Source of the DNA: Pirellulales bacterium
Lineage (GTDB): Bacteria > Planctomycetota > Planctomycetia > Pirellulales > Thermoguttaceae
Direction: 5' to 3'
DNA: 9,779 bases
Assembly (NCBI GenBank): GCA_030617125.1
Contig: JAUWWA010000033.1
Coordinates: 1-9,779, forward strand
The notes under the pieces are model-generated. The model saw nothing but the letters and a program-made list of their open reading frames with translations, was not told where the DNA came from and ran no database searches. The position numbers were made by a program, and so were the translations under genes. Below are positions 1-7,339 of the stretch, in pieces; position 1 is the first letter of the stretch, and each line of letters opens with the position of its first letter.

Positions 1-2353
1 CGCGAATATCGTTGTAGAAAATTGTGGCCTCCAACCCCGGCATGTGGTCGACGGCCATGATCGCTTCCTTGATGGCATACATGCAGCACACGCCGCTGCA
101 ATACTCGTTGCCGCTTTGCACGTCGCGCGAGCCGACGCACTGAATCCAGGCCACCCGCTTGGGTTCCGCCCGGTCGGAGGGCCGCAGCACGTGTCCCTGG
201 TACGGGCCCGACGCGCTGAGGATCCGCTCGAACTCCAGGCTGGTTATTACGTTCTTGCAGGTTTCATAACCGTATTCGCCGCGGCCTTTCGGGTCGAACG
301 GCTCGAAGCCGGGCGCGAGCAAGATGGAGCCCACGTTGACGTCGACCACGTCGGGCAGCATATCGTGAATGATCGCCCCGGGACTGCACGCCTCGACGCA
401 CTGCTGGCACTCGCTGCAGATGCCGCAGGCCAGGCAGCGCCGGGCCTCGGCGACGGCCGTCTCCTCGTCGAGCGTTTGCTCGATTTCGGCGTAGCCGTCC
501 CGCTCTCCGGTCGGCACGCGGTTCGGGACTGCCCGATCCTGCAAGGGGAACCAACGCGGGGGCGCCCCGGCCGGCTCGGTCTCAGGCTGTTCGCGGCCGG
601 CGGTCAGGTCCTCGCCGCGCAGAAAGCGGTCGATCGACTCGGCCGCCTCATGGCCGTGGGCAACCGCCTCGACCACCGAGGCCGGACCGCTAACCATGTC
701 GCCGCCGGCGAAGATCCAATCAACGTTTGTCTGCAGCGTGAGCTTGTCGGCCGCGATGAACCGCTTCGACTCGTTCCATAGCGGATCGTCTTCGGCCAGG
801 AAGGAAAAGTCGGACCGCTGCCCGATGGCGACGATCACGTAGTCGGCGTCGGTCTCGGACAGCTCGCTGTCGAACTTCGGGGCGAAGCGGCCGTTTTCAT
901 CGAACACCGAGGTGCACCGCTGCAGCTTCACGCCGGCGACCCTGCCGCCGGCCCCGACGAACTCCTTGGGTCCCCACGACGGATGGATTGTGATGCCCTC
1001 TTCCAAGGCATCGGCAATCTCCCACTCGTAGGCGGGCATCTCCTCGCGCGACTCGAGGCAGACGATCTCGACCCGCTGGGCCCCTTGCCGCCGGGCCGAC
1101 ATGGCCACGTCGATGGCCACGTTGCCGCCGCCGATGACCACTACCTTGCCGTCAAGGGACGGATTGCGGCCCAGTTTCATCTCGCGCAGGAAATCGAGCC
1201 CGAGCACGACGCCTTCCAACCCAGCGCCCTGCATTTCAGCGCCATCGGTGCTCCGCGCCAGGGTCGCCGGTCTGGTGCAGCCGAGGCCGAGGAAGATGGC
1301 CTGGTAGCCTTCTCTCTTGAGTCCGGCCAAGGTGAAATCGCGGCCCAGCACCATGCCCGTCTTCACCTCGAAGCCCGAGGCGACGACGTCGGCGATGTCG
1401 CGCTCGAGCGCCTCGTCGGGCATGCGATATCCGGGAATGCCCAGCAGCATGGTGCCACCGAGTTTCTCGTGGGCCTCGAACAGCGTAACCGGATAGCCGT
1501 TGAGCGTCAGGTCCCGGGCGGTGGTCATTCCGGCTGGGCCTCCGCCGACGACGGCCACGCGACCTTTGTCCGGGTCGATTTCCCCTCTTGGCGGCGGGGC
1601 GACCTCTTCGCCGCGGGCGCGCATCTTGGCCACCCAATCGGCGGCGAATCGTTTCAGGTTGTTGATCGCCACAGGCTCGTCCAACTCCCGGCGGTTGCAC
1701 TGGGCCTCGCACGGATGATGACAGATACGGCCGCAGACGGCGGGAAACGGGTTTCGCTCGCGAATCAGTGCGTACGCTTCCTCGAAGCAGCCGTCGCCGA
1801 TCAACGCGGCGTAACCCTGGCAGTTGACGCTTGCCGGGCAACTCAACACACACGGCGGGCGCTCGGCCTTGCTGATAGCCACCGCGCCGGGAATCGCCTG
1901 CGGATAACGTTTGAAGATCGCCTTGCGCGGCCCGATGCCTTCGTCGAACTCGCTGGGCACTTCGACCGGGCATTTCTCCAGGCAGTCGCCACAACTATTG
2001 CACTTGTCCAGGTCGATGTACCGCGGCCGCTTGCGAACCTTGACACGGAAATCGCCTGCTTCGCCTTCCAACCCCACGACGTCGGCGCCCGTGATGATGT
2101 CGATATTCAGATGCTTGTCCACCTCGATCAACTTCGGCGAGATGGTGCACATCGAGCAGTCGTTGGTGGGGAAGGTCTTGTCAAGCTGGGCCATGCGGCC
2201 GCCGATGGCGGAGGTTTCCTCGACGAGTGTGACGTGGAAACCGGCATTAGCCAGATCCAGAGCGGCCTGCATCCCGCCGATGCCCGCCCCGACGACCATC
2301 ACCGAGCCGACCTTGCCATTGGTGTCGTGCTGTCTTTTTTCTTCAGCCATCAT
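1..2353 (-). CDS. hdrA: HdrA-like subunit with inserted GltD-type NAD(P)H oxidoreductase module, 3' end beyond window
   Basis: I translated this frame base by base: 784 codons without a stop, open at the left edge. Residues 1-160 are HdrA-like: FAD motif GAGIGG (22-27), the TNDCSMC motif (C66, C69) and a 4Fe-4S motif (C118, C121, C124, C128). From about 164 the sequence becomes GltD-like: cysteines 168, 172, 178, 207, 211, 215 and 219 as in the GltD/DPYD N-terminal iron-sulfur domain, FAD motif GGGPAG (270-275), nucleotide-binding IGGGNVAID (407-415) and the FAD-contacting GGD (550-552). HdrA sequence resumes near 640 with C640, C643, C646, C649, C652 and C656, then QCVGSRD (738-744) and YCSGVCCMYA (751-760). 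The expected role is cytoplasmic electron transfer between NAD(P)H, flavins and HdrBC, possibly bifurcating. GTG-type starts are not needed: GGTGAG lies 5 bases before the second ATG (2350), which may be the true start. It follows hdrB by 3 bases. The HdrA remainder should lie left of the window. Confidence 0.9.
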   Translation of the reverse strand, partial: MMAEEKRQHDTNGKVGSVMVVGAGIGGMQAALDLANAGFHVTLVEETSAIGGRMAQLDKTFPTNDCSMCTISPKLIEVDKHLNIDIITGADVVGLEGEAGDFRVKVRKRPRYIDLDKCNSCGDCLEKCPVEVPSEFDEGIGPRKAIFKRYPQAIPGAVAISKAERPPCVLSCPASVNCQGYAALIGDGCFEEAYALIRERNPFPAVCGRICHHPCEAQCNRRELDEPVAINNLKRFAADWVAKMRARGEEVAPPPRGEIDPDKGRVAVVGGGPAGMTTARDLTLNGYPVTLFEAHEKLGGTMLLGIPGYRMPDEALERDIADVVASGFEVKTGMVLGRDFTLAGLKREGYQAIFLGLGCTRPATLARSTDGAEMQGAGLEGVVLGLDFLREMKLGRNPSLDGKVVVIGGGNVAIDVAMSARRQGAQRVEIVCLESREEMPAYEWEIADALEEGITIHPSWGPKEFVGAGGRVAGVKLQRCTSVFDENGRFAPKFDSELSETDADYVIVAIGQRSDFSFLAEDDPLWNESKRFIAADKLTLQTNVDWIFAGGDMVSGPASVVEAVAHGHEAAESIDRFLRGEDLTAGREQPETEPAGAPPRWFPLQDRAVPNRVPTGERDGYAEIEQTLDEETAVAEARRCLACGICSECQQCVEACSPGAIIHDMLPDVVDVNVGSILLAPGFEPFDPKGRGEYGYETCKNVITSLEFERILSASGPYQGHVLRPSDRAEPKRVAWIQCVGSRDVQSGNEYCSGVCCMYAIKEAIMAVDHMPGLEATIFYNDIR

Positions 2354-2356
2354 TGC

Positions 2357-3220
2357 TCACCGGCACACGTGTAGAAGGCCCTTTTCCTGCAGCAAAGGGG
2401 TCGGGTCGACGAAGTGTTTCTTCCACCATCGGGTCGTCTGGCCGTCGCCGAAGGCCAGGGCCATGAGTTCGGTAACGTAAAAAACGGGAAGGTGGCACGA
2501 GGCGCCCCGCTCGGCTTGAATTTCCGCCTGCAGCGTGTCCAGGTTCGACTGGCACAAAGGACAATCGGTCACCACGCACTCCGCCCCGGCCTCCCCGGCC
2601 GCCTCGAACAAACTGCCGCTGAGCTTGCGCACCAGGTCCGGGCGGGTTAGTGTCAGGCTCGCACCGCAGCAGTCGGTCTTGTACGACCACGGTCGGACCT
2701 CCACACCGATCGCACGCAGCAGCCGGTCCATCGAAATCGGATTCTCCGGTTGCTCGGCGTCGGTCACCTTCGGTGGTCGCTGAGAGAGGCAACCGTAGTA
2801 CGGCACGACGGCCAGGCCCGCCAGGGACATGGTCACCTTCTGTTTGATGATATCGAGCAATTCCGGCCGATCGAAGAAATCGTTGACGTGGTAGATCTCC
2901 GCCCTGCCCTCGTAGGGTTCGTCGATCCAGTGTGCGGCGTCCTCCTTCAGTTCCTTGTCGGCGTGCTTCAGCCGCTGGAAACAGGCCGCACATGGAACCA
3001 GCAGCTCGCGGCCCGCCCGCTCGGCGATTGCCATGTTTCGCGCCGTCAGCCGAACGGCCAACGCGTCGTCGACGAAATGCGCCGACGAGGCGCCGCAGCA
3101 GTTCCAATCGGGCAATTCTTTAAGCGCAACGTCGAGCGTTCGGCAAACCGACTGAATACTCTCGTCGTATTCGCCGGCCATGCCGTGCAATGAGCAGCCG
3201 GGGTAGTAGGAGACTTCCAC
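2357..3220 (-). CDS. hdrB: Heterodisulfide reductase-like subunit B (two CCG domains)
   Basis: This is a 287-residue protein, the usual length for HdrB. Two complete cysteine-rich CCG domains are visible: C9, C41-C42, C77, C80, and C144, C184-C185, C220, C223. In methanogen HdrB this ligand set holds two noncubane 4Fe-4S clusters where the disulfide is reduced. All ten cysteines are present, so the catalytic site appears intact. In bacteria the true acceptor of such subunits is usually unknown; with fhs and folD nearby, a partner such as a methylene-tetrahydrofolate reductase is plausible but inferred. The start is GTG (3220-3218), one base after the hdrC stop; an AGGAG 10 bases upstream lies inside the end of hdrC, which suggests coupled translation. 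No signal peptide or membrane segment is seen, so the product should be cytoplasmic. It is the middle gene of hdrC-hdrB-hdrA. Confidence 0.92.
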   Translation of the reverse strand: MEVSYYPGCSLHGMAGEYDESIQSVCRTLDVALKELPDWNCCGASSAHFVDDALAVRLTARNMAIAERAGRELLVPCAACFQRLKHADKELKEDAAHWIDEPYEGRAEIYHVNDFFDRPELLDIIKQKVTMSLAGLAVVPYYGCLSQRPPKVTDAEQPENPISMDRLLRAIGVEVRPWSYKTDCCGASLTLTRPDLVRKLSGSLFEAAGEAGAECVVTDCPLCQSNLDTLQAEIQAERGASCHLPVFYVTELMALAFGDGQTTRWWKKHFVDPTPLLQEKGLLHVCR

Positions 3221-3221
3221 C

Positions 3222-3773
3222 CTATTGCGTCTCCTTTTTCTTCTTGAACATGTCGCGAATCTCGCGTTTGCCTTTGATGCCGGGCGGCAGGAATTTCAGT
3301 TTGCCCCGCTTAAGCAGCCCGATACCGGTCTTCGTGCCACTGAAGAGATCCAGCGAGGTCAGCTTGTACTGGCCCACCATGCCCAGCTCGAACAGCCGGC
3401 CGTGACGGCGGACCGAATCGAGAAAGGCGTCGTGGAACTTCACGATCTTCTGCTCGGCGGCCACGCCCGCCTCGCGGCTGAGCTGCCGAAGCGAGTCCAT
3501 CAGGTGTGCGATGTCGATGTCGTTGGGACACCGCGTCGTGCAGGTCTGGCACGAGGCGCAGAGCCAGATCGTCTTCGATCGCAAGACCTCGTCTTCCAGC
3601 CCCAGTTGAACCATCCGCATCACCTGGTTGGGCATCACGTCCATGGCGAAGTTGAGCGGACACCCGTTGGTGCACTTGCGGCATTGGTAGCAGCGCGAAA
3701 CCGACTCGCCGCTGCGTGTTTCGACCGCAGCGAGGAAGGCGAAATGGGGTTGTATCGCTTGACTTTCAGGCAT
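3222..3773 (-). CDS. hdrC: Heterodisulfide reductase-like subunit C (2x 4Fe-4S ferredoxin)
   Basis: The protein has 183 residues, normal for HdrC. Two classical 4Fe-4S motifs are visible: C28, C31, C34, C38 followed by Pro, and C72, C75, C78, C82 followed by Pro. In Hdr complexes this subunit passes electrons from HdrA to the HdrB active site. The C-terminal third has no cysteines and ends in a lysine-rich tail (KKKKETQ), whose codons also supply the ribosome binding site for hdrB. The ATG start at 3773 has only a weak upstream AGG about 8 bases away. It is the first gene of the hdrCBA unit: a 148-base gap separates it from the DUF5615 gene, and a good promoter lies in that gap, so the hdr genes can probably be transcribed independently of fhs-folD. 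Confidence 0.92.
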   Translation of the reverse strand: MPESQAIQPHFAFLAAVETRSGESVSRCYQCRKCTNGCPLNFAMDVMPNQVMRMVQLGLEDEVLRSKTIWLCASCQTCTTRCPNDIDIAHLMDSLRQLSREAGVAAEQKIVKFHDAFLDSVRRHGRLFELGMVGQYKLTSLDLFSGTKTGIGLLKRGKLKFLPPGIKGKREIRDMFKKKKETQ

Positions 3774-3795
3774 CCCACGACCTGCTCACGTGGCT

Positions 3796-3806
3796 ATTGT
3801 AACAAT
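3796..3806. promoter_or_regulatory. Perfect 11-base palindrome, candidate operator
   Basis: The sequence ATTGTAACAAT is a perfect inverted repeat (ATTGT / ACAAT around one A). It overlaps the downstream end of the second TATAAT (3810-3805) and the likely transcript start of hdrC. That is a typical place for a repressor site. I cannot name the regulator: it does not match full Rex, Fnr or Fur consensus sites. An 11-base palindrome in an AT-rich patch can also arise by chance. Confidence 0.3.
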
Positions 3807-3824
3807 TATACCAGATAATAATGT

Positions 3825-3852
3825 ATTATATCCACTCCGCCGCCAATGGCAA
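3825..3852 (-). promoter_or_regulatory. Predicted sigma70-type promoter for hdrCBA
   Basis: Read on the minus strand, TTGCCA (3852-3847) is followed after 16 bases by a perfect TATAAT (3830-3825). This implies a transcript start near 3818 and a 5' leader of about 45 bases before the hdrC ATG. A second perfect TATAAT lies at 3810-3805, with a poorer -35 (TGGATA, 18-base spacer), so two start sites are possible. The patch 3796-3832 is strikingly AT-rich in otherwise GC-rich DNA. It is a prediction from motif match only. Confidence 0.6.
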
Positions 3853-3921
3853 GAGCCGTCGCCGCCGCTCCTGGTTGTGCGACGCCACGGGGTTCGCCGT
3901 TCCCCCAACGACCGAGGGGCA

Positions 3922-4284
3922 TCACGCTGGTCGCAAGCGTATTCGTCCACGTTCGACAATTGCCAACCGACCAGAAAGCTGATCCAGGACGTCAGGTTTC
4001 TGGAGGAATGCCTCGACCAGTCGCAAGATGAAATCGCGGTTCACTTTGTCAGGCAATTTCAACACGGCCAGTCCGGCGTAGTCTTCCGGAGGATAGTCAC
4101 GGATATCGGCAAAATCGAAATCCCCCGTCAGCAGACATAGCCCGTTGGCTTTGGGATGTTCTGCAATTTCCTGATCAGGCGCCGCGCCCAGTCCAATATC
4201 CCGCACATCCACCGCTTCGTGTCCGAGGCTCCGGATCAAGGTGGCTGTCGGGCGTGGAAGGTCTGCATCAACCAGGAAACGCAT
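3922..4284 (-). CDS. DUF5615 PIN-like protein, probable toxin partner of DUF433
   Basis: This 120-residue protein has the DUF5615 pattern: an N-terminal MRFLVDADLP strand with D6 and D8, a GHEAVDVRDIGLG segment (21-33), D37, and TGDFDFADIR (53-62) with D55, D57 and D60. The family is related to PIN nucleases, and these acidic residues would form the metal-binding site, which looks complete. Members are usually found beside DUF433 proteins and are treated as candidate RNase toxins, though activity is shown for few. Its gene starts 9 bases after the DUF433 stop, the usual antitoxin-then-toxin order. The ATG at 4284 has only a weak upstream GGTG, so translation may be coupled. The pair lies within the C1 gene run and has no evident metabolic link to it. 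Confidence 0.85.
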   Translation of the reverse strand: MRFLVDADLPRPTATLIRSLGHEAVDVRDIGLGAAPDQEIAEHPKANGLCLLTGDFDFADIRDYPPEDYAGLAVLKLPDKVNRDFILRLVEAFLQKPDVLDQLSGRLAIVERGRIRLRPA

Positions 4285-4293
4285 GTTAGCTTG

Positions 4294-4515
4294 TCACACC
4301 GGCAAGGCGTGATGTTGTTCCTCGTTCAGTATTTCTACAGCGTACTCTAGGGCAGCGCGGATGTCCTCTGGGCTAAGGTCGTAGTCCCGCTGGAGGTCGT
4401 CAAAACTCATGCCGCCGGCCAAGTAACCGATCACACGAACCACCGGCACGCGCGTACCCTGGATGACCGGTTTGCCGTGGCAGATTTTCGGATCAATCAC
4501 GATACGGTCATGCAT
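4294..4515 (-). CDS. DUF433 protein, probable antitoxin
   Basis: This 73-residue protein is a clear DUF433 member: DPKICHGKPVIQGTRVPV (residues 8-25), a GGMSFDDLQRDY segment and LSPEDIRAALEYA. The family has a helix-turn-helix-like fold, related to VapB-type antitoxins, and is commonly encoded immediately upstream of DUF5615 or other PIN-like proteins. It is expected to bind and neutralise the partner and to repress its own promoter, but this is inferred from the family. The start at 4515 has a good GGGAG 7 bases upstream. It lies 33 bases after the folD stop on the same strand, so read-through from folD is likely. No dedicated promoter was found. Confidence 0.85.
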   Translation of the reverse strand: MHDRIVIDPKICHGKPVIQGTRVPVVRVIGYLAGGMSFDDLQRDYDLSPEDIRAALEYAVEILNEEQHHALPV

Positions 4516-4548
4516 GGAATATCTCCCACTGAGTCTGGGTGAGCTGCC

Positions 4549-5445
4549 TCAGAGCTTCAGTTTGGCAGCTTTGACGGTATTTTTCAACAACATGGTGATG
4601 GTCATCGGTCCGACGCCGCCGGGGACGGGTGTGATCTTTGCGGCCACTTCCTTGACCGCCTCGAAGTCCACATCGCCTTCGAGAATGGCCACCATCTTGT
4701 TCGGATCCTTTTTGCTCGGTTTCTCTCCAACGCGGTTGACGCCCACGTCGATCACGGTCGCGCCCGGCTTGACCATCTCTGCGGTGACTGCTTTGGGAAA
4801 GCCCGCGGCCACGATCAGAATGTCGGCTCGTTTGGTGTGCTCAGCGATGTTCTTGGTCCGCGTGTGACAGACGGTTACCGTGGCGTTGGCGCCGGCCTTC
4901 TTCTGCAACAGCATGATCGAGATCGGCTTGCCGACGATATTGCTCCGGCCGACCACGACGACCTCCGCCCCTTCGGTGGGCGTCCCGCTGCGGACGATCA
5001 ACTCCTGGATTCCGGCCGGCGTGCACGGCGGAAAGCGTTCCTCGCCGATCACCAGCCGGCCGACGTTGACCGGGTGGAAACCGTCCACGTCCTTGTCGGG
5101 ATCGATCGCGTAAAGCACCTTGGCCTCGTCGATATGCTTTGGTAAGGGAAGCTGCACCAGGATGCCGTTGACCGCATCGTCGTTGTTAAGTTCGTCGACG
5201 AGTTTCAGCAGGTCTTCCTCGCTGGTATCGGCGGGCAGCGTGTGCTGCTTCGAGTTCATACCGAGGTCTTTGCACGTCTTGTTCTTGGCGGTCACGTAGG
5301 AGATCGAGGCCGGGTCTTCGCCGACCAGAACGGTAGCCAGTCCCGGTACGATACCGTGCTTCTCTTTCAACTCGGCCACTTCTTCTTTCAGTTCGGCGCG
5401 GATCGCCTTGGCCACGTCTTTTCCACTGATGATTTCCGCTGGCAT
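4549..5445 (-). CDS. folD: Bifunctional methylenetetrahydrofolate dehydrogenase / methenyltetrahydrofolate cyclohydrolase
   Basis: The 298-residue product has the full FolD pattern. Catalytic Y50 and K54 (in ISYVTAKNK), Q98 in VQLPLP and D121 in DKDVDGF fall at the same numbers as in E. coli FolD. The nucleotide-binding segment is VVVGRSNIVGKP, and the C-terminal signature PVPGGVGPMT is present. It interconverts methylene-, methenyl- and formyl-tetrahydrofolate, normally with NADP(H); cofactor choice was not tested here. It acts in the cytoplasm, between Fhs and methylene-tetrahydrofolate users such as GlyA. The ATG at 5445 has a strong AAAGGAG 6 bases upstream. It follows fhs by 107 bases, most of which is a heptamer repeat array. 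No residue looks missing. Confidence 0.97.
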   Translation of the reverse strand: MPAEIISGKDVAKAIRAELKEEVAELKEKHGIVPGLATVLVGEDPASISYVTAKNKTCKDLGMNSKQHTLPADTSEEDLLKLVDELNNDDAVNGILVQLPLPKHIDEAKVLYAIDPDKDVDGFHPVNVGRLVIGEERFPPCTPAGIQELIVRSGTPTEGAEVVVVGRSNIVGKPISIMLLQKKAGANATVTVCHTRTKNIAEHTKRADILIVAAGFPKAVTAEMVKPGATVIDVGVNRVGEKPSKKDPNKMVAILEGDVDFEAVKEVAAKITPVPGGVGPMTITMLLKNTVKAAKLKL

Positions 5446-5477
5446 GAGATGCTCCTTTATGAATCGATGTGTTCGCC

Positions 5478-5554
5478 ATCAGCTATCAAGTGTCAGCTTC
5501 CAGTGCTGATGGCTCACTCCTGATAGCTGACATCTGACGGCTGATCGCTGCTCT
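5478..5554. repeat. Degenerate heptamer (period-7) inverted array between fhs and folD
   Basis: Read on the plus strand in steps of seven from 5478: ATCAGCT, ATCAAGT, GTCAGCT, TCCAGTG, CTGATGG, CTCACTC, CTGATAG, CTGACAT, CTGACGG, CTGATCG, CTGCTCT. The left units (ATCAGCT type) and right units (CTGATAG type) are the same heptamer on opposite strands, so the array is an inverted repeat. TCAGCTATCA (5479-5488) pairs perfectly with TGATAGCTGA (5521-5530), and an inner TCAGC/GCTGA stem lies at 5493-5497 and 5505-5509. The last unit overlaps the fhs stop codon (5555-5553). There is no T-tract, so it is not a standard terminator. It resembles in style the short tandemly repeated heptamers of heterocystous cyanobacteria, which differ in sequence. 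Confidence 0.7.
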
Positions 5555-7325
5555 AAAACAACCCCTTGACCTTCCCGGTTTGCACGTCCACGTCGACGCG
5601 GCGATAAGCGGGATTGGAACAGGTTCCCGGCATCAGCGAGATGTTGCCCGCCACCGGGCAGATGAACCTGGCCCCGCCGTATAGGAGGAAGTCGCGGATC
5701 GGCAGCGTCCATCCTTTCGGAACGCCCTTGAGGCTCGGGTCATGGGTGAGACTCAGGTGCGTCTTCACCATCATGGTGGTGAAGTCGTTGTACTTCGAAT
5801 CGGCCTCGAACCGCTTGGCCTTGGCTTCGGCTTCCGGGGTGAAGGAGACGCCGTCGGCGCCGTAGACTTCCTTGGCAATCAGCTCGACGCGCTTACGCAA
5901 CGGGGTTTCCAGGTCGTAGAGGAACTTGAAGTCGACCGGATCGTTGCAGGCGTCGATGACCGCGTCGGCCAGGTCCAAGGCTCCGGCGCCGCCGTATTGC
6001 CAGTGCCGGGATACCGCCACGCGGGCGCCCGCCGCCTCGGCCATCTTCCGCGTCAGTTCGATCTCCGCCTCGGTATCGGTGTGGAAGGCGTTGATGGCGA
6101 CCACGGGGTTGATGCCCGCCTTCTTCACCGTATTGACGTGCTGAATCAGGTTACACATCCCGTCTTCCAGCCATGCCAGGTTCTCCTCGAAGTACTCCTT
6201 CGGAAGCGGCTTGCCCGGAGGACACGGCAGCGCACCGGCGTTCACACCATGAGACTTCAACGCGCGAATTGTCGCCGTAATCACCGAAACGTTGGGCACG
6301 TTGCCGCTGTAGCGGCACTTGACGTTCCAGAACTTCTCGAAGCCGATGTCGGCGCCGAAGCCGGACTCCGTGATGTGGTAGTCGGCCAACTTCAGGCAGA
6401 TCTTGTCGGCCACCACCGACGACTGGCCGACGGCGATGTTGGCGAACGGTCCGGCGTGGACGAAGCACGGCTGGCCCTCGAGCGACTGCATGAGGTTCGG
6501 GTTGATGGCCTCGCGCAGCCAGGCGTTCATCGCGCCGGCCACTTCGAGGTCCTCGCAGGTGACCGGATTGCGCTTCTTGTCGTAGGCCACCACGATACCG
6601 CCCATCCGGTCGCGCAGGTCCTTCAGGTCGCTGAAGATCGACAGCATGGCCATTACCTCGGACGAGACGGCGATGCCGAACTTGCTCTGCATCATGTAGC
6701 CGTCCATCTTTCCGCCGATGCCGATAACGATGTTTCGCAGGGTTTGGGCACAGTAGTCGATGACCCAGCCCATCTCGACGTTGGTTGGATCGATGTCGAG
6801 CCGCCGTAGTCCGATCTTCTCCAGCCGGGCGTCGCCGTAGTTGCGTTCGTGCTGCATACGGGAGGTCAGGGCGACCATAGCCAGATTGTGGGCATTCATC
6901 ACGGCGTTGATGTCGCCGGTGAGTCCCAGCGAGAACTCGGTCAGCGGAATGCACTGGGACAGCCCGCCGCCGGCCGCCGAGCCCTTGATGTTCATCGTTG
7001 GCCCGCCGGACGGTTGACGGATACAGGCGACCACCTTCTTGTTCCGCTTGCCCATTCCTTGCAGCAGCCCCATGGTTGTGGTGGACTTGCCTTCCCCTAA
7101 GGGCGTGGGTGTGACGGCGGTCACCTCGATAAACTTACCGTCCGGCTTGTCCTTGAGCCGGTCAAGCACCTTTATGTAGTCCACCTTGGCGACATAGTTG
7201 CCGTGGGGGAGCAACTCGTCCTTGGTCAATCCCAACTCCTCGGCGAGTTGGTAACAGGTTTTCATACGGGATTCAGCCTCTTCGGCAATTTCCCAGTCGG
7301 CATGTTTTGTGGGGTCGAGAGTCAA
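5553..7325 (-). CDS. fhs: Formate-tetrahydrofolate ligase (formyl-THF synthetase)
   Basis: The 590-residue enzyme makes 10-formyl-tetrahydrofolate from formate, ATP and tetrahydrofolate, the entry step of the methyl branch of the Wood-Ljungdahl pathway. It is reversible, so it can also release formate with ATP gain. Visible hallmarks are the ATP-binding [13 protein letters not shown] (72-84), [13 protein letters not shown] (103-115), the following glycine-rich stretch, [21 protein letters not shown]-like HAGPFANIA and the C-terminal end VKGLF. It is about 30 residues longer than the Moorella-type enzyme, and its [13 protein letters not shown] form differs from REPSLGPSFGIKG there. From memory it matches the Desulfobacterota-type Fhs more closely. 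The start is TTG at 7325, supported by GAGGAGG 7 bases upstream and by an N-terminus ([12 protein letters not shown]) that fits that group. It is transcribed away from serA and probably together with folD. Confidence 0.97.
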   Translation of the reverse strand: MTLDPTKHADWEIAEEAESRMKTCYQLAEELGLTKDELLPHGNYVAKVDYIKVLDRLKDKPDGKFIEVTAVTPTPLGEGKSTTTMGLLQGMGKRNKKVVACIRQPSGGPTMNIKGSAAGGGLSQCIPLTEFSLGLTGDINAVMNAHNLAMVALTSRMQHERNYGDARLEKIGLRRLDIDPTNVEMGWVIDYCAQTLRNIVIGIGGKMDGYMMQSKFGIAVSSEVMAMLSIFSDLKDLRDRMGGIVVAYDKKRNPVTCEDLEVAGAMNAWLREAINPNLMQSLEGQPCFVHAGPFANIAVGQSSVVADKICLKLADYHITESGFGADIGFEKFWNVKCRYSGNVPNVSVITATIRALKSHGVNAGALPCPPGKPLPKEYFEENLAWLEDGMCNLIQHVNTVKKAGINPVVAINAFHTDTEAEIELTRKMAEAAGARVAVSRHWQYGGAGALDLADAVIDACNDPVDFKFLYDLETPLRKRVELIAKEVYGADGVSFTPEAEAKAKRFEADSKYNDFTTMMVKTHLSLTHDPSLKGVPKGWTLPIRDFLLYGGARFICPVAGNISLMPGTCSNPAYRRVDVDVQTGKVKGLF

Positions 7326-7332
7326 CGCAAGT

Positions 7333-7339
7333 CCTCCTC
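7333..7339 (-). promoter_or_regulatory. Strong ribosome binding site that fixes the TTG start of fhs
   Basis: GAGGAGG on the minus strand lies 7 bases before the TTG at 7325-7323. The next in-frame ATG is at codon 21, far from any comparable purine run, and starting there would remove conserved N-terminal residues. The TTG start is therefore preferred. Confidence 0.8.

Noticed and set aside
983..2374. Plus-strand open frame of 463 codons
   Set aside because: It lies antisense to hdrA, whose translation shows every expected cofactor motif. The opposite frame is long only because GC-rich codons suppress stops.
5478..5554. CRISPR array
   Set aside because: Units are seven bases, contiguous, without spacers, and no cas genes are present.
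5742..6809. Plus-strand open frame of 355 codons
   Set aside because: It is antisense to the fhs coding region, has a composition dominated by Val, Arg and His typical of a shadow frame, and shows no recognisable domain.
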